64,000 nucleotides of DNA from JACNKJ01 sp964344565 (GCA_964344565.1 CAYFNT010000004.1:62001-126000); one strand, 5' to 3'; numbered from the stretch's first letter, positions 35,298 through 44,267 are shown. Notes: generated by a model from the letters alone, not told the origin. Program-made: numbers and translations.

Positions 35298-36557
35298 CTA
35301 GTCCAGCTTCTTCGAAAGCTCTTCGAGCTTCTCCTCCAGCTCCCTGAGTCGGGCTTCGAGCTCGTCGGTCTCGATATCCTTGAATCGCTGGATCTTCTTG
35401 ACCCGGGGAGTGGTCCACATGGCCACGTCCTCATCGGGCTCCTCGAACTTCACGGTGACTTTGCTGACCTCACCCTGGCGGAGGAAATCGACGACGATGT
35501 CCTTGTCCGTCTCGGCCGCCTGGACGGCGTGCCGGAGAGCATTGCTGTCACCGATCTTCTCGCCGTCGAATCCGGTGATGACGTCGCCGGGCTTCAGGCC
35601 GACTTCCTCGGCCACGGAATCCTCGGTGATGCCCATCACCAGCACCTGACCGGTTTCGGCTCCGGGGAAGTAGGAGGCCATGTCCTCGCCCAGGTCGCGG
35701 ATCTCGACACCGAGGCGGGGGCCGTGGGGGAAGCTGCCCAGGATTCGATTCACGAAGATGTCGTTCTCGCCGTGGCCGATGTGGATGTCCAGATCCTTCA
35801 GGGCCTCGAGGCTGTGGAAGTCGTCGTCCCCGAAGAAGGCGAAGCCGCTGTCGCGCTCGCCGAGGGTGCAGGCGAAGGTCTTCTTCTTGCCGTCGCGCAT
35901 GACCTGCACCTTGACCTTGTCGCCGACTTCCTTCTCGCCGACGGCCTCGACGAGTTCCTCGGCGTCGTCGATCTTGCGGCCGTCGAAGCGCGTGATGATG
36001 TCGCCCGCCTCGATGCCGGCCTCTTCGGCGGCACTGTCATCCATGACCTGCATGACGCGCACGCCCGATTTCTTGCGCAGGCCGGCGTCCTTGGCCTCGT
36101 CCTCGTCGATGTCCGCGAGGGTCACGCCCAGGTAGGGGCCGCCTTCTTCCGACGCCAGGGCCATCTTGTAGGCCTTCAGGGCTTCGGCATGCTCGCCGTG
36201 CTTTTTCTGCAGCCAGAAATGCCCCTTTTGCCCGTCGTCGAACTTGTGGGTCCAGGTGCCGTCCTCGTCGCAGTGAATCTTCTCGATGATCTTGATGTGC
36301 TCGTCGTCGAGATCGCCGTGGATGACATGCTTGCCGTCCTCGTCGAGCTTGATGACGACGACCTTGCCTTCCTCGTCGGTCCACTCGAGATCTTCGAGTG
36401 CGTCCTCGTCGCCGACGACCTTCACGATGATTTTCTTCTCACCCGAATCGTCGAGCTCGATCTCCTCCACGACCACCTTCTCATCGGCGATGGCCAGGGC
36501 GGCGAAGGCGAGCAGGGGGAGAAGAAGAAGCGACAGTCCATGCCACTTGATCTTCAT
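35298..36557 (-). CDS. exported double-PDZ protein with C-terminal coiled coil
   Basis: A 419-residue exported protein: signal peptide MKIKWHGLSLLLLPLLAFA and a very acidic N-terminal domain. PDZ domain 1 is at about residues 135-225 (GPYLGVTLADIDEDEAKDAG, AGIEAGDIITRFDGRKI). PDZ domain 2 is at about 280-370 (GPRLGVEIRDL, VGLKPGDVITGFDGEKI). The C-terminal helix LEARLRELEEKLEELSKK is likely a coiled coil. There is no protease domain, so it is not DegP itself and may act as a sensor or adaptor for C-terminal peptides. The ATG follows GGAGG. Its promoter matches the ECF sigma gene promoter, suggesting envelope-stress control. Confidence 0.85.
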   Translation of the reverse strand: MKIKWHGLSLLLLPLLAFAALAIADEKVVVEEIELDDSGEKKIIVKVVGDEDALEDLEWTDEEGKVVVIKLDEDGKHVIHGDLDDEHIKIIEKIHCDEDGTWTHKFDDGQKGHFWLQKKHGEHAEALKAYKMALASEEGGPYLGVTLADIDEDEAKDAGLRKKSGVRVMQVMDDSAAEEAGIEAGDIITRFDGRKIDDAEELVEAVGEKEVGDKVKVQVMRDGKKKTFACTLGERDSGFAFFGDDDFHSLEALKDLDIHIGHGENDIFVNRILGSFPHGPRLGVEIRDLGEDMASYFPGAETGQVLVMGITEDSVAEEVGLKPGDVITGFDGEKIGDSNALRHAVQAAETDKDIVVDFLRQGEVSKVTVKFEEPDEDVAMWTTPRVKKIQRFKDIETDELEARLRELEEKLEELSKKLD

Positions 36558-36594
36558 GGGTAACCTCCGTTTGGGGGGTGGTGACAACCTCGGC

Positions 36595-36622
36595 GTCTAC
36601 GCGGGGCCCGGGTCCAAGTTCC
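36595..36622 (-). promoter_or_regulatory. ECF-type promoter of the double-PDZ gene
   Basis: Read on the minus strand: GGAACTT (36622-36616), 15 nt, GTAGAC (36600-36595), 37 nt before the ATG. The hexamers and spacing are identical to those before the ECF sigma gene at 49020-49047. GGAAC is the classic RpoE/ECF -35 element. Confidence 0.65.
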
Positions 36623-36636
36623 ACGGTTTCCCGGCG

Positions 36637-36665
36637 TTGACCCTCGGGGGTCCCTCGGCTATGTT
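36637..36665 (+). promoter_or_regulatory. dapF: promoter of the dapF operon, nearly leaderless
   Basis: TTGACC (36637-36642), a 17-nt spacer and TATGTT (36660-36665). Eight bases separate the -10 from the ATG at 36674, so the message would start at or within two bases of the start codon. There is no ribosome-binding site. Confidence 0.65.
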
Positions 36666-36673
36666 GCGCATCC

Positions 36674-37477
36674 ATGGCTGAACCACTCTATCGAATGAGC
36701 TCGGCGGGCAACGCCTTCCTTCTCTCCCTCGACCTTGATCCCGGCGAGGGACCCGCTCTCGCCCGCAATCTGGGCGGGTCCTGCGACGGGCTCATCCTGG
36801 GTTCGAGCCCTCCCGCGGCCATGCGAATGTTCAATCCCGACGGCTCCGAGGCCATGTGCGGCAACGGCTTGCGCTGCCTTGCACGACTCCTCGCGGATCG
36901 GGCGGCCTTCGAGAGCGGCGGAGTGATCCTGACCCTGGACGGTCCCAAGCAGGTGACCCTCCGGGACGATTTCGTGGAGGCCGAGATGGGCGCGGCCCGT
37001 CCCATGCCGGGCTTCCCGGCCGGCCCCAGGGAGCTCGAGGAGATTCGCATCGCCGGCGAAACCTTCCGGGGGCATGCCGTATTCGTGGGGAATCCGCACT
37101 GGGTCTTTCTGGCGGACGAATCCCTTCAGCAGAGAGTCGCCGAGTTGGGATCCCTGCTCCAGGATCACGAGCGCTTTCCCGGCGGAGTGAACGTGGAGTT
37201 AGCCGTCTCCGAGGGCGAAAGCTTCCGCGTCCGGGTCTGGGAACGCGGAGTGGGCGAGACCCTCTCCTGCGGCACCGGCGCTCTGGCCGTGGCCTCGGCG
37301 GGACCGGCGGCCATCGAAGCCGGAGAGATTCGGCGCATCCGCTACCCGGGCGGAGAGCTCCAGGTGCGCGCGGGCGAGGACGGCCGGCTCTATCTGGGCG
37401 GAGAAGTCCTGCGCGAGGGACGTTTCGAGTGGAGCGACAAGGGGGAACTGATTCCCCTGCAAGAGGAGAGAGCATGA
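36674..37477 (+). CDS. dapF: diaminopimelate epimerase
   Basis: A 267-residue cofactor-independent racemase converting LL- to meso-diaminopimelate for lysine and peptidoglycan. The two catalytic cysteines are Cys62 in MCGNGLRC and Cys199 in SCGTGALA. N-terminal SSAGNAFLL and GVNVELA also fit the family. The start codon lies at the predicted transcription start. The stop overlaps the ABC ATPase start (ATGA). Confidence 0.93.
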   Translation: MAEPLYRMSSAGNAFLLSLDLDPGEGPALARNLGGSCDGLILGSSPPAAMRMFNPDGSEAMCGNGLRCLARLLADRAAFESGGVILTLDGPKQVTLRDDFVEAEMGAARPMPGFPAGPRELEEIRIAGETFRGHAVFVGNPHWVFLADESLQQRVAELGSLLQDHERFPGGVNVELAVSEGESFRVRVWERGVGETLSCGTGALAVASAGPAAIEAGEIRRIRYPGGELQVRAGEDGRLYLGGEVLREGRFEWSDKGELIPLQEERA

Positions 37478-38397
37478 TCCAACTGGAATCGGTCACCAAG
37501 AGCTTCGGCGGCAGCCCCGCCGTGGACGAGGTGTCCTACGTATTCGAGCCCGGCAAACTCACGGGCTTCCTGGGACCCAACGGAGCCGGAAAGAGCACAA
37601 CCATCCGCATGGTCATGAACATCCTGGTGCCCGACAGCGGGTCCATCCTTTCCTCGGGACGGCCCCTGGACGACGCCTTCCGCAATCGCGTGGGCTATCT
37701 GGCCGAGGAGCGCGGGCTCTACACCGACATGAAGGTGATCGATCACCTCGTCTTCTTCGGCACCCTCAAGGACATGGCCCGCTCGGCCGCGCGGCGGGCG
37801 GGCATGGACTGGCTCGAACGCCTGGGCCTGGCCGAGCGGGCCCAGGGCAAGGTGAAGGAACTGTCCAAGGGCATGCAGCAGAAGATCCAGTTCGCGGGCA
37901 CCCTGCTCCACGATCCGGAAATCGTGCTCATGGACGAGCCCTTCAGCGGCCTGGATCCCGTGAACACCGAGTCCCTCAAGGAAATCCTGCTGGACCTGCG
38001 AAAGCGCGGCAAGACGGTGATCTTCTCCACCCACATGATGGACCAGGCCGAGCGTCTCTGCGACGAGATCGCCCTCATCGACCGCGGCAAGCTGGTGCTC
38101 TCCGGATCCCTCTCGCAAGTTCGGGAGTCCTTCGGCCGCGGCCATCTGCGCGTGCGTTTCAAGGGCGACGGCGGGCTCATGGCGAAGGACCCCCGGGTGG
38201 CCCGCTATCAGGAGCGCGCCGGCGGCGGAGAGGCCGAGTTGCAGCTGTCCGATGAAAGCGAGATTCCCAAGGTGCTGCGGGACTGGTCGGCGAAGCTCGA
38301 GCTCAGCCACTTCGAGCCCATGGCTCCGAGCCTGCACAACATCTTCATCAGCACCGTGGGCCGAAGCATCGACGCGAACGAGGGAGGTGAGCGATGA
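37474..38397 (+). CDS. ABC-2 type transporter ATP-binding protein
   Basis: A 307-residue ATPase of the NatA/DrrA-like ABC-2 exporter class. It has Walker A GPNGAGKSTT, Q/E-loop GYLAEERGLYTDMKV, signature LSKGMQQKIQ, Walker B IVLMDEPFSGLDP and the switch histidine in IFSTHMM. A C-terminal DUF4162-like extension of about 80 residues follows. It is translationally coupled both to dapF and to the permease at 38394, so the two proteins form the exporter. The substrate is unknown. Confidence 0.93.
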   Translation: MIQLESVTKSFGGSPAVDEVSYVFEPGKLTGFLGPNGAGKSTTIRMVMNILVPDSGSILSSGRPLDDAFRNRVGYLAEERGLYTDMKVIDHLVFFGTLKDMARSAARRAGMDWLERLGLAERAQGKVKELSKGMQQKIQFAGTLLHDPEIVLMDEPFSGLDPVNTESLKEILLDLRKRGKTVIFSTHMMDQAERLCDEIALIDRGKLVLSGSLSQVRESFGRGHLRVRFKGDGGLMAKDPRVARYQERAGGGEAELQLSDESEIPKVLRDWSAKLELSHFEPMAPSLHNIFISTVGRSIDANEGGER

Positions 38398-39665
38398 ACA
38401 AGGTCAAGGCGGTCTTCCTGCGCGAGTATCTCGAGCGGGTGCGTCGCAAGAGTTTCGTCATCGGACTAATCCTCGTTCCCATCTTCATGGGTGCCGTGAC
38501 CCTGCTTCCGGCCTACCTCGCCACCCGCCAGGTGGAGTCCGCCGAAAGCGTGCTCATCATCGACGAGAGCGGACTCTACAAGGACGCCCTGGAGGAAAGC
38601 ATCCAATCGGATCTCTCCTCGGGGGAGTCGCGATTCCGCTTCATCGACAGCGATCCTCTCGAAGGCGTGGATCCGGCGGCCCTGCGCGATCTGGATCTCC
38701 TGGATCGGCTCATGAAGGACGGACAGCTGGACTGGTACCTGCTTCTGCCCGCCGGCATCTCGGACAGCCTCGTCGCCGAGTTCCACGGACGCATCGTCAG
38801 CAACTTCTCGCTCATGGACCTGCTCGAGTCGCGCCTCTCCGGCGTGCTGCGCCGGGCGAAGATGAGCGAGTTGAACCTGGATCCGCAGCTCTACGAGGAA
38901 CTCAGCGTCTGGGTGAACCTGGACAGCTATCGCCACGCCAAGGGCGACGCCGAGCAGGGGAACATCGAGGTGATCTTCTTCAGCACCTTCCTCTTCGTCA
39001 TGATCCTCTACGTGACCATCCTCAGCTTCGGCGTGATGATCCAGCGCAGCGTCATCGAGGACAAGACCCAGCGGGTCACCGAGGTGGTGCTCTCGAGCAT
39101 GGATCCCGGTCAATTCTTCGCGGGCAAGATCCTGGGCATCGGCGCGGTGGGCCTGACCCAGTACTTCGCCTGGGGACTTATGGCGGCGGGAGTGGGCCTG
39201 TCGGGCCTGGTCAGCTCGGCCAACATGGAATACCTCTCGGTCATCCAGCCGACCACCTTCCTGCTCTTCATCCTCTTCTACGTGCTGGGCTTCTTCCTCT
39301 ACTCGGGGCTCTTCGCCTCGGTGGGGGCCATGGTCACCAATGACCAGGAAGCCCAGCAGTTCACGCCATTCCTGATCATCCCCATCATCCTGCCCCTGGT
39401 GGCCATGACCTTCATCATGCAGAATCCCGACTCGCTATTCTCCGTGGTCATGAGCCTCTTCCCCCTCACCGCGCCCCTGGTGATGTTCATGCGCGTGAAC
39501 CTGTCCATGCCGCCCCTGTGGCAGTTGAGCCTGTCCATCGGGATCCTGGTGGTCAGCACCTGGCTCATCTCGGTGATGGCCGGGCGCATCTTCCGGGTGG
39601 GCATTCTCATGACCGGCAAGAAGGCCTCCCTGGCGGAGGCCTGGCGCTGGGTGAAGGAGGCATGA
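38394..39665 (+). CDS. ABC-2 type transporter permease (NatB-like)
   Basis: A 423-residue permease with one N-terminal helix (IGLILVPIFMGAVTLLPAYL). An extracytoplasmic region of about 150 residues follows. The C-terminal half has five to six membrane helices with the conserved VIEDKTQRVTEVVLSSMDP and FAGKILGIGAVGLTQY segments of the NatB (sodium/ABC-2) family. It overlaps the ATPase gene and the following amidase gene, consistent with one transcript. Confidence 0.92.
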   Translation: MNKVKAVFLREYLERVRRKSFVIGLILVPIFMGAVTLLPAYLATRQVESAESVLIIDESGLYKDALEESIQSDLSSGESRFRFIDSDPLEGVDPAALRDLDLLDRLMKDGQLDWYLLLPAGISDSLVAEFHGRIVSNFSLMDLLESRLSGVLRRAKMSELNLDPQLYEELSVWVNLDSYRHAKGDAEQGNIEVIFFSTFLFVMILYVTILSFGVMIQRSVIEDKTQRVTEVVLSSMDPGQFFAGKILGIGAVGLTQYFAWGLMAAGVGLSGLVSSANMEYLSVIQPTTFLLFILFYVLGFFLYSGLFASVGAMVTNDQEAQQFTPFLIIPIILPLVAMTFIMQNPDSLFSVVMSLFPLTAPLVMFMRVNLSMPPLWQLSLSIGILVVSTWLISVMAGRIFRVGILMTGKKASLAEAWRWVKEA

Positions 39666-40483
39666 TGAGACTGGCGCTGGTGCAGACACATCCCGCGCTG
39701 GGAGACAAGGCGCAGAACCTGCGGGACATGGCCGAGGCCGTCGACAGCCTGGAGGCCGACCTCTTCTGCTTCCCGGAACTCTGCACCACGGGATACGCCA
39801 TCGCCGAGCGGGACCGCTTCCTGGACCTGGCCGAGAAGGTCGATGGGGGCGATGGCCTCGATTTCTTCCGGGAGCTTTCCGAGCGCAAGGACGCCGCCGT
39901 GGTGGCCGGCTTTCCCCTGCGGGACGGCGCCCACCTCTTCAACGCCGCCATGCTGCTGCGTCCTGGAGAAGCGCCGGTCTACTACCGCAAGCTGCATCTC
40001 TTTGCGCGGGAGAAGCAGGTCTTCGATGCCGGCGACCGCCCGCCTCCGGTGGTGGAGTTCCGCGGCGCACGATTGGGCATGAAGATCTGCTTCGACTGGG
40101 TCTTCCCCGAGGTGGTCCGGCTCATGGCCCTGGAAGGCGCGGATCTGATCCTGCACCCCTCCAACCTGGTGACCCCCTACTGCCAGCGTTCCATGTTCGC
40201 CCGATCCGTGGAGAACTCCGTCTTCATCGCCACGGTGAACCGGGTGGGGGCCGAGGCCTACGACGACGGCCCTCGCCTGGATTTCACCGGTTCCTCGCAG
40301 CTCATGGGTCACCGGGGCGAGGTGCTTCTCGAACTGCCGGCGGGCGAGGTGGCCGCGGCCGTGGTGGATTTCGATCCTCGTCTCGCCCGGGACAAGTGGC
40401 TCACGGATCACAACCACCTGATCGAGGACCGTCGCAGCGAATTCTTCGGTCCCCTCGCCGAGGACGGCGATCGTGGCTCCTGA
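39665..40483 (+). CDS. carbon-nitrogen hydrolase (nitrilase superfamily amidase)
   Basis: A 272-residue soluble amidase. The catalytic triad is Glu38 (FPELCTTGY), Lys109 (YYRKLHLF) and Cys142 (KICFDWVFPE). These enzymes cleave small amides such as omega-amides or carbamoyl compounds; the exact substrate is not evident. ATGs at 39662 and 39665 are both possible after GGAGG. I prefer 39665 because the spacing is less tight. The 3' end overlaps the NUDIX gene by 11 nt. Confidence 0.9.
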   Translation: MRLALVQTHPALGDKAQNLRDMAEAVDSLEADLFCFPELCTTGYAIAERDRFLDLAEKVDGGDGLDFFRELSERKDAAVVAGFPLRDGAHLFNAAMLLRPGEAPVYYRKLHLFAREKQVFDAGDRPPPVVEFRGARLGMKICFDWVFPEVVRLMALEGADLILHPSNLVTPYCQRSMFARSVENSVFIATVNRVGAEAYDDGPRLDFTGSSQLMGHRGEVLLELPAGEVAAAVVDFDPRLARDKWLTDHNHLIEDRRSEFFGPLAEDGDRGS

Positions 40484-41063
40484 GCTGCCCGACCTGGCGA
40501 AACTGGCCGATCTGCTCGCCGACGGATTCGAGCCGCCCGAGGATTACGACCTGAAGGGCGGCCTCAGGCCCGCGGCCGTTCTGTTGCCCCTGCTCGACAC
40601 GGCCGAGGGGCCGTCCCTGCTCTATACGCGCCGCTCATCCAGCCTTCCCCATCATCGTGGACAGGTGGCCTTTCCCGGGGGAATCCGGGAAGAGGGTGAT
40701 ACGGGTCCCTACCACACGGCACTGAGGGAGGCCGAGGAGGAGGTGGGGGTATCGCCCGAGGCCGTGCGATACCTGGCAAGCCTACGGCCCACCGAAACCC
40801 TGCGCGAATTCCGCATCCTGCCCTTCCTCAGCCTCTGGCCCGAGGGGAGCTACGGACCCAACAGCGAGGAGGAGGTCGAGCGGGTCTTCACGGTGCCCCT
40901 GGCCTGGCTCCTGGATCCGGATTCCCAGCGGCAGGTCATCGTGGAGGAAGGGCGGCTCCGTCTTTCGGTTCCGGCCTTCCCCTTTGACGGCGAGATCATC
41001 TGGGGAGCCACCTTCCGCATGACCCAGGACTTCCTCGATAGGCTCCGAAAGGCTTTGTCCTGA
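40473..41063 (+). CDS. NUDIX hydrolase, CoA pyrophosphatase-like
   Basis: A 196-residue NUDIX enzyme. The NUDIX box runs from GGIREEGDTG to LREAEEEVGV. It is preceded by LPHHRGQVAFPGG, the extra signature (LLTxRxxxLxxHxGQVxFPGG) of the NudL/CoA pyrophosphatase group that splits coenzyme A to phosphopantetheine and 3',5'-ADP. The start is GTG 40473, inside the end of the amidase gene. It sits just before the acyl-CoA dehydrogenase operon, in keeping with CoA metabolism. Confidence 0.9.
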   Translation: MAPELPDLAKLADLLADGFEPPEDYDLKGGLRPAAVLLPLLDTAEGPSLLYTRRSSSLPHHRGQVAFPGGIREEGDTGPYHTALREAEEEVGVSPEAVRYLASLRPTETLREFRILPFLSLWPEGSYGPNSEEEVERVFTVPLAWLLDPDSQRQVIVEEGRLRLSVPAFPFDGEIIWGATFRMTQDFLDRLRKALS

Positions 41064-41074
41064 ACGCTTTGCGC

Positions 41075-41103
41075 TTGTGAAAGACAACTCCTTTTCCTAC
41101 ACT
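41075..41103 (+). promoter_or_regulatory. sigma70-type promoter of the acyl-CoA dehydrogenase/etf operon
   Basis: TTGTGA (41075-41080), a 17-nt spacer and TACACT (41098-41103), 32 nt before the ATG at 41136. Confidence 0.6.
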
Positions 41104-41135
41104 GTGTTTCCGATTCCCGGCTTATCGAGGTTGGC

Positions 41136-42278
41136 ATGGACTTCCAACTCAGTGAAGAGCAGAGCATCCTGCGCGAGATGGTGCGCGACTTCGCGCGCAA
41201 GGAAATCGATCCGGTGGCTTCGGACTCCGACGCGGAACATCGCTTCCCCACGGAGATCCTGAAGAAGGCCGCCACTCTCGGGCTCATGGGCGTGACCGTT
41301 CCGGCGGAGTACGGCGGTTCGGGCATGGACTTCCTGTCCTACATCCTCGTCCTCGAGGAGATCGCCAAGAGCTGCGCCTCCACGGCGGTGGTGCTCTCGG
41401 TGCACAACACCCTGGGCTGCGGCACCATCCACAAGTTCGGCACCGATGAGCAGAAGCGGAAGTGGCTGCCCGCGGCCGCTTCCGGCGAGGCCCTCGGCGC
41501 CTACCTGCTCACCGAGCCGGGTGCCGGCAGCGACGCCGCCTCCCTGGCCTGCCGTGCCGAGAAGGTCGAAGGCGGATGGCGCCTCAACGGCAGCAAGGCC
41601 TTCATCACCAACGCAGGATACGCCTCCTTCGGCATCCTCTACGCCAAGACCGATCCCACGGCGGGCAGCAAGGGCATCAGCGCATTCATCCTCGACATGA
41701 AGGCGGAGGGCGTCGCGCCCGGCCCGGAAGAGGCGAAGATGGGGCTGAATTCCTCGTCCACGGTGATGGTGAATCTGGAGGATGTCTACATCGCCGAGGA
41801 CGCCCTGCTCGGCGATGCGGGACGCGGATATCCCATGGCCCTGGAGATGCTCAACTACGGTCGCATCGGCATCGCCGCCCAGGCCCTGGGCATGGCCGAG
41901 GCAGCCCTGGAGGAATCGCTGAAGTACAGCCGCGAAAGGGAGCAGTTCGGAAAGCCCATCGGGCGATTCCAGTCCATCCAGGACAAACTCACCAACATGC
42001 ACTCCCTGGTGGAGGCCAGCCGTCTGCTCACCTATCGGGCCGCGGTGGCCGCCGACGGCGGCGAGCCGGTGATCCTGCCCGCGGCCACGGCCAAGCTCTT
42101 CGCCAGCCAGGCCGCGGTGAAGTGCGCCGAGGAGGCCGTGCAGATCCACGGCGGATACGGATACAGCAAGGAATACAAGGTGGAACGGATCTTCCGAGAC
42201 GCCCGCGTCACGGAGATCTACGAAGGAACCAGCGAGGTGCAGCGCCTGGTCATGGCGCGGCAGCTCTTGGACATGTAG
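41136..42278 (+). CDS. acyl-CoA dehydrogenase (short-chain/butyryl-CoA type)
   Basis: A 380-residue FAD enzyme that introduces the trans-2 double bond into acyl-CoA and hands electrons to ETF. It shows the AYLLTEPGAGSDA and INAGYA-like flavin/substrate regions (FITNAGYASFGILYAKTD), the IQDKLTNMHS segment and the C-terminal IHGGYGYSKEY. The catalytic base is Glu363 in VTEIYEGTSEVQR. Its glutamate position and length fit the butyryl-CoA dehydrogenase branch. It is followed 11 nt later by etfB, which supplies its acceptor. Confidence 0.92.
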   Translation: MDFQLSEEQSILREMVRDFARKEIDPVASDSDAEHRFPTEILKKAATLGLMGVTVPAEYGGSGMDFLSYILVLEEIAKSCASTAVVLSVHNTLGCGTIHKFGTDEQKRKWLPAAASGEALGAYLLTEPGAGSDAASLACRAEKVEGGWRLNGSKAFITNAGYASFGILYAKTDPTAGSKGISAFILDMKAEGVAPGPEEAKMGLNSSSTVMVNLEDVYIAEDALLGDAGRGYPMALEMLNYGRIGIAAQALGMAEAALEESLKYSREREQFGKPIGRFQSIQDKLTNMHSLVEASRLLTYRAAVAADGGEPVILPAATAKLFASQAAVKCAEEAVQIHGGYGYSKEYKVERIFRDARVTEIYEGTSEVQRLVMARQLLDM

Positions 42279-42289
42279 AAAGGAAGGCC

Positions 42290-43057
42290 ATGAAGATTGC
42301 CGTGATGGTGAAGCAGGTGGCGGATACGGCCGCCAAGATCCAGGTCCTCCCGGACGGATCGGGCATGGACTACGCCGGCGTGCAGCTCGTGCTGAATCCC
42401 TACGACGAATACGCCGTGGAGGAGGCCATCAAGCTGAAGGAAGCCGGCGGGGGCGAGGTGGTCATCTTCAATCTCGGTCCCGACTCCGCCGACGAGGCCC
42501 TCAAGACGGCCCTGGCCATGGGCGGCGACCGCGCGGTGGTGGTGCGTGATGCCGAACTCGGTGGCGCCGACGCCTCGGTGCGGGCCGAGATCCTGGCCGC
42601 CATGATCGCCCGAGAGGAGTTCGATCTCGTCTTCTGCGGCAAGCAGTCGGTGGACAGCGACACCCATCAGGTGGGGCCCGCCGTGGCCCAGAAGCTGGGC
42701 ATGCCCGCCGTGACCTTCATCACCTCCTTCGCCCTGGACGGCATGACGGCCACGGTCTCCCGCGAGGCCGAGGGCGTGAAGGAGACCCTGGAGATCGGGC
42801 TTCCCGCCCTCTTCACCTGCACCAAGGGCCTCAACGAGCCGCGCTATCCCAGCCTGCCGGGCATCATGCAGGCCGCGCGCAAGCCCAAGGAAGTGCTTAC
42901 CCTGGCCGACCTGGGCATCGAACCGGCCGCGAAGGTCAAGGTTCAGGGGCTCAGCTCGCCGCCGCCGCGCGCCGAAGGGCGCATGCTCGAAGGCGAGACG
43001 AACGAAAAGGTATCCGAACTGGTCAGGCTTCTGCGCGACGAAGCCCACGCGGTCTAG
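42290..43057 (+). CDS. etfB: electron transfer flavoprotein subunit beta
   Basis: A 255-residue ETF beta subunit, which binds AMP (or a second FAD in bifurcating ETFs) and docks onto acyl-CoA dehydrogenase. Motifs include NPYDEYAVEEAIKLKE, CGKQSVDSDTHQVGPAVAQ and NEPRYPSLPGIMQAARK. The start at 42290 follows AAGGAAGG. It lies 11 nt upstream of etfA. The complex passes electrons towards the quinone pool through a partner not found here. Confidence 0.93.
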   Translation: MKIAVMVKQVADTAAKIQVLPDGSGMDYAGVQLVLNPYDEYAVEEAIKLKEAGGGEVVIFNLGPDSADEALKTALAMGGDRAVVVRDAELGGADASVRAEILAAMIAREEFDLVFCGKQSVDSDTHQVGPAVAQKLGMPAVTFITSFALDGMTATVSREAEGVKETLEIGLPALFTCTKGLNEPRYPSLPGIMQAARKPKEVLTLADLGIEPAAKVKVQGLSSPPPRAEGRMLEGETNEKVSELVRLLRDEAHAV

Positions 43058-43068
43058 GGAGGCGAGCG

Positions 43069-44040
43069 ATGGCGAATATCTGGGTTTATCTGGAAATGGG
43101 GCCCTCGGGCCTGAGCAAGCCTTCCCTGGAAGTGCTCGGCGAGGCCAAGCGGCAGTCGGGCGGCGGAGAGGTCACGGCGGTGCTCATCGGCAAGGGGCTC
43201 GACGAAGCGGCCGCCCTGGCCGGGCGCTGCGGCGCGAGCAAGGTTCTTACGGCCGACGGCGAGGCTCACGAGCAGTTCAACCTCGAGGCGCAGGTACATC
43301 TGCTGAACCAGGCTCTGGGGAGCGGAGGCGCCGACTACCTCTTCATGCCCGTGAGCACACACGGGCGCGAGCTGTCCGCCCGCCTGGCCATGGCCCTGGA
43401 TTCGGGGCTGGCCGTGGACGTGACGGCCATCGAAGACAAGGACGGCACGCTGCACTTCACCCGTCCCATCTTCGCGGGCAAGGCCCTGGAGACGGTGACC
43501 CTGGAGGGTTCGCCAGCCATCGCCACCCTGCGTCCCAATCTTTTCCCTGCCATGGACGAGGATGCCGGCGCCGCGGGAGCCGTGGAGGCCCTGGGCGGAG
43601 ACCTTCCCGGGGATCTGCGCACCGCGGTGAAGGAGGCCGTGGCGGCGGCCCTGGACAAGGTGCCTCTGCAGGAGGCCAAGGTCATCGTGTCCGGCGGACG
43701 CGGCATGAAGGGCCCGGACGAGTTCAAGATTCTCGAGGATCTCGCCGAGGTGCTGGGCGCCGCGGTGGGGGCCAGCCGAGCCGCCGTGGACGCCGGATGG
43801 CGCGAGCACGCCGATCAGGTGGGACAGACGGGCAAGACCGTGAGCCCCGTCCTCTACATCGCCTGCGGCATCTCGGGAGCCATCCAGCATCTGGCGGGGA
43901 TGAGTTCCAGCCGCTACATCGTGGCCGTGAACAAGGATCCCGAAGCGCCCATCTTCAAGGTGGCCGATTACGGCATCGAGGGGGATCTCTTCGAAGTCGT
44001 GCCCATGCTGACCGAGGAATTCAGGAAGGCACTGGCTTAA
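43069..44040 (+). CDS. etfA: electron transfer flavoprotein subunit alpha
   Basis: A 323-residue ETF alpha subunit carrying the FAD domain. The C-terminal FAD-binding signature is present: VIVSGGRGMKGPDEF, ASRAAVDAGWREHADQVGQTGKTV, YIACGISGAIQHLAGM and VAVNKDPEAPIFKVADYGIEGD. GGGAGGCGAGC precedes the ATG. It is the last gene of the acyl-CoA dehydrogenase operon. The 309 nt after it hold a candidate small RNA and the trpS leader. Confidence 0.94.
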   Translation: MANIWVYLEMGPSGLSKPSLEVLGEAKRQSGGGEVTAVLIGKGLDEAAALAGRCGASKVLTADGEAHEQFNLEAQVHLLNQALGSGGADYLFMPVSTHGRELSARLAMALDSGLAVDVTAIEDKDGTLHFTRPIFAGKALETVTLEGSPAIATLRPNLFPAMDEDAGAAGAVEALGGDLPGDLRTAVKEAVAAALDKVPLQEAKVIVSGGRGMKGPDEFKILEDLAEVLGAAVGASRAAVDAGWREHADQVGQTGKTVSPVLYIACGISGAIQHLAGMSSSRYIVAVNKDPEAPIFKVADYGIEGDLFEVVPMLTEEFRKALA

Positions 44041-44109
44041 GGGATCACCCGAAGCCGCGCTTGGAAGTGAAAGCGATTGCGATGGCTAGGGCTGCGGCCG
44101 TGGCTGCCC

Positions 44110-44232
44110 AAAAGGAAAACGGGCCGGGTAGGGCCGGCCCGCTCTCCGAGAGCAATCCACACGCCATACCCGGATAGGCAAGGCGTATTCTCTTGAAATG
44201 ACGTCACTTAGGGGCTTAATCCAGGTGTCGTC
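44110..44232 (-). ncRNA. candidate small RNA, minus strand
   Basis: On the minus strand a good promoter (44239-44267) would start transcription near 44232. A terminator-like hairpin (44120-44141) with a U4-CC-U4 tail would end it near 44110, giving about 120 nt. The RNA holds further hairpins: ACGCC/GGCGT near 44161-44186, and GCTCTC next to GAGAGC near 44141-44153. There is no ORF of note. It matches no RNA family I recognise. It lies between etfA and trpS, antisense to the trpS upstream region. Confidence 0.45.
44120..44141 (-). terminator. terminator of the candidate small RNA
   Basis: CGGGCCGG / CCGGCCCG, an 8-bp stem with a 6-nt loop. On the minus strand it is followed by TTTTCCTTTT (44119-44110). 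On the plus strand it has no T-run, so it reads as a minus-strand terminator. Confidence 0.6.
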
Positions 44233-44238
44233 CCAAGC

Positions 44239-44267
44239 ATTCTAACAAAGCCGAAGAGGCGTCGCAA
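44239..44267 (-). promoter_or_regulatory. minus-strand sigma70-type promoter
   Basis: Minus strand: TTGCGA (44267-44262), a 17-nt spacer and TAGAAT (44244-44239). This is the best promoter match in the etfA-trpS gap and points away from trpS. Confidence 0.55.
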
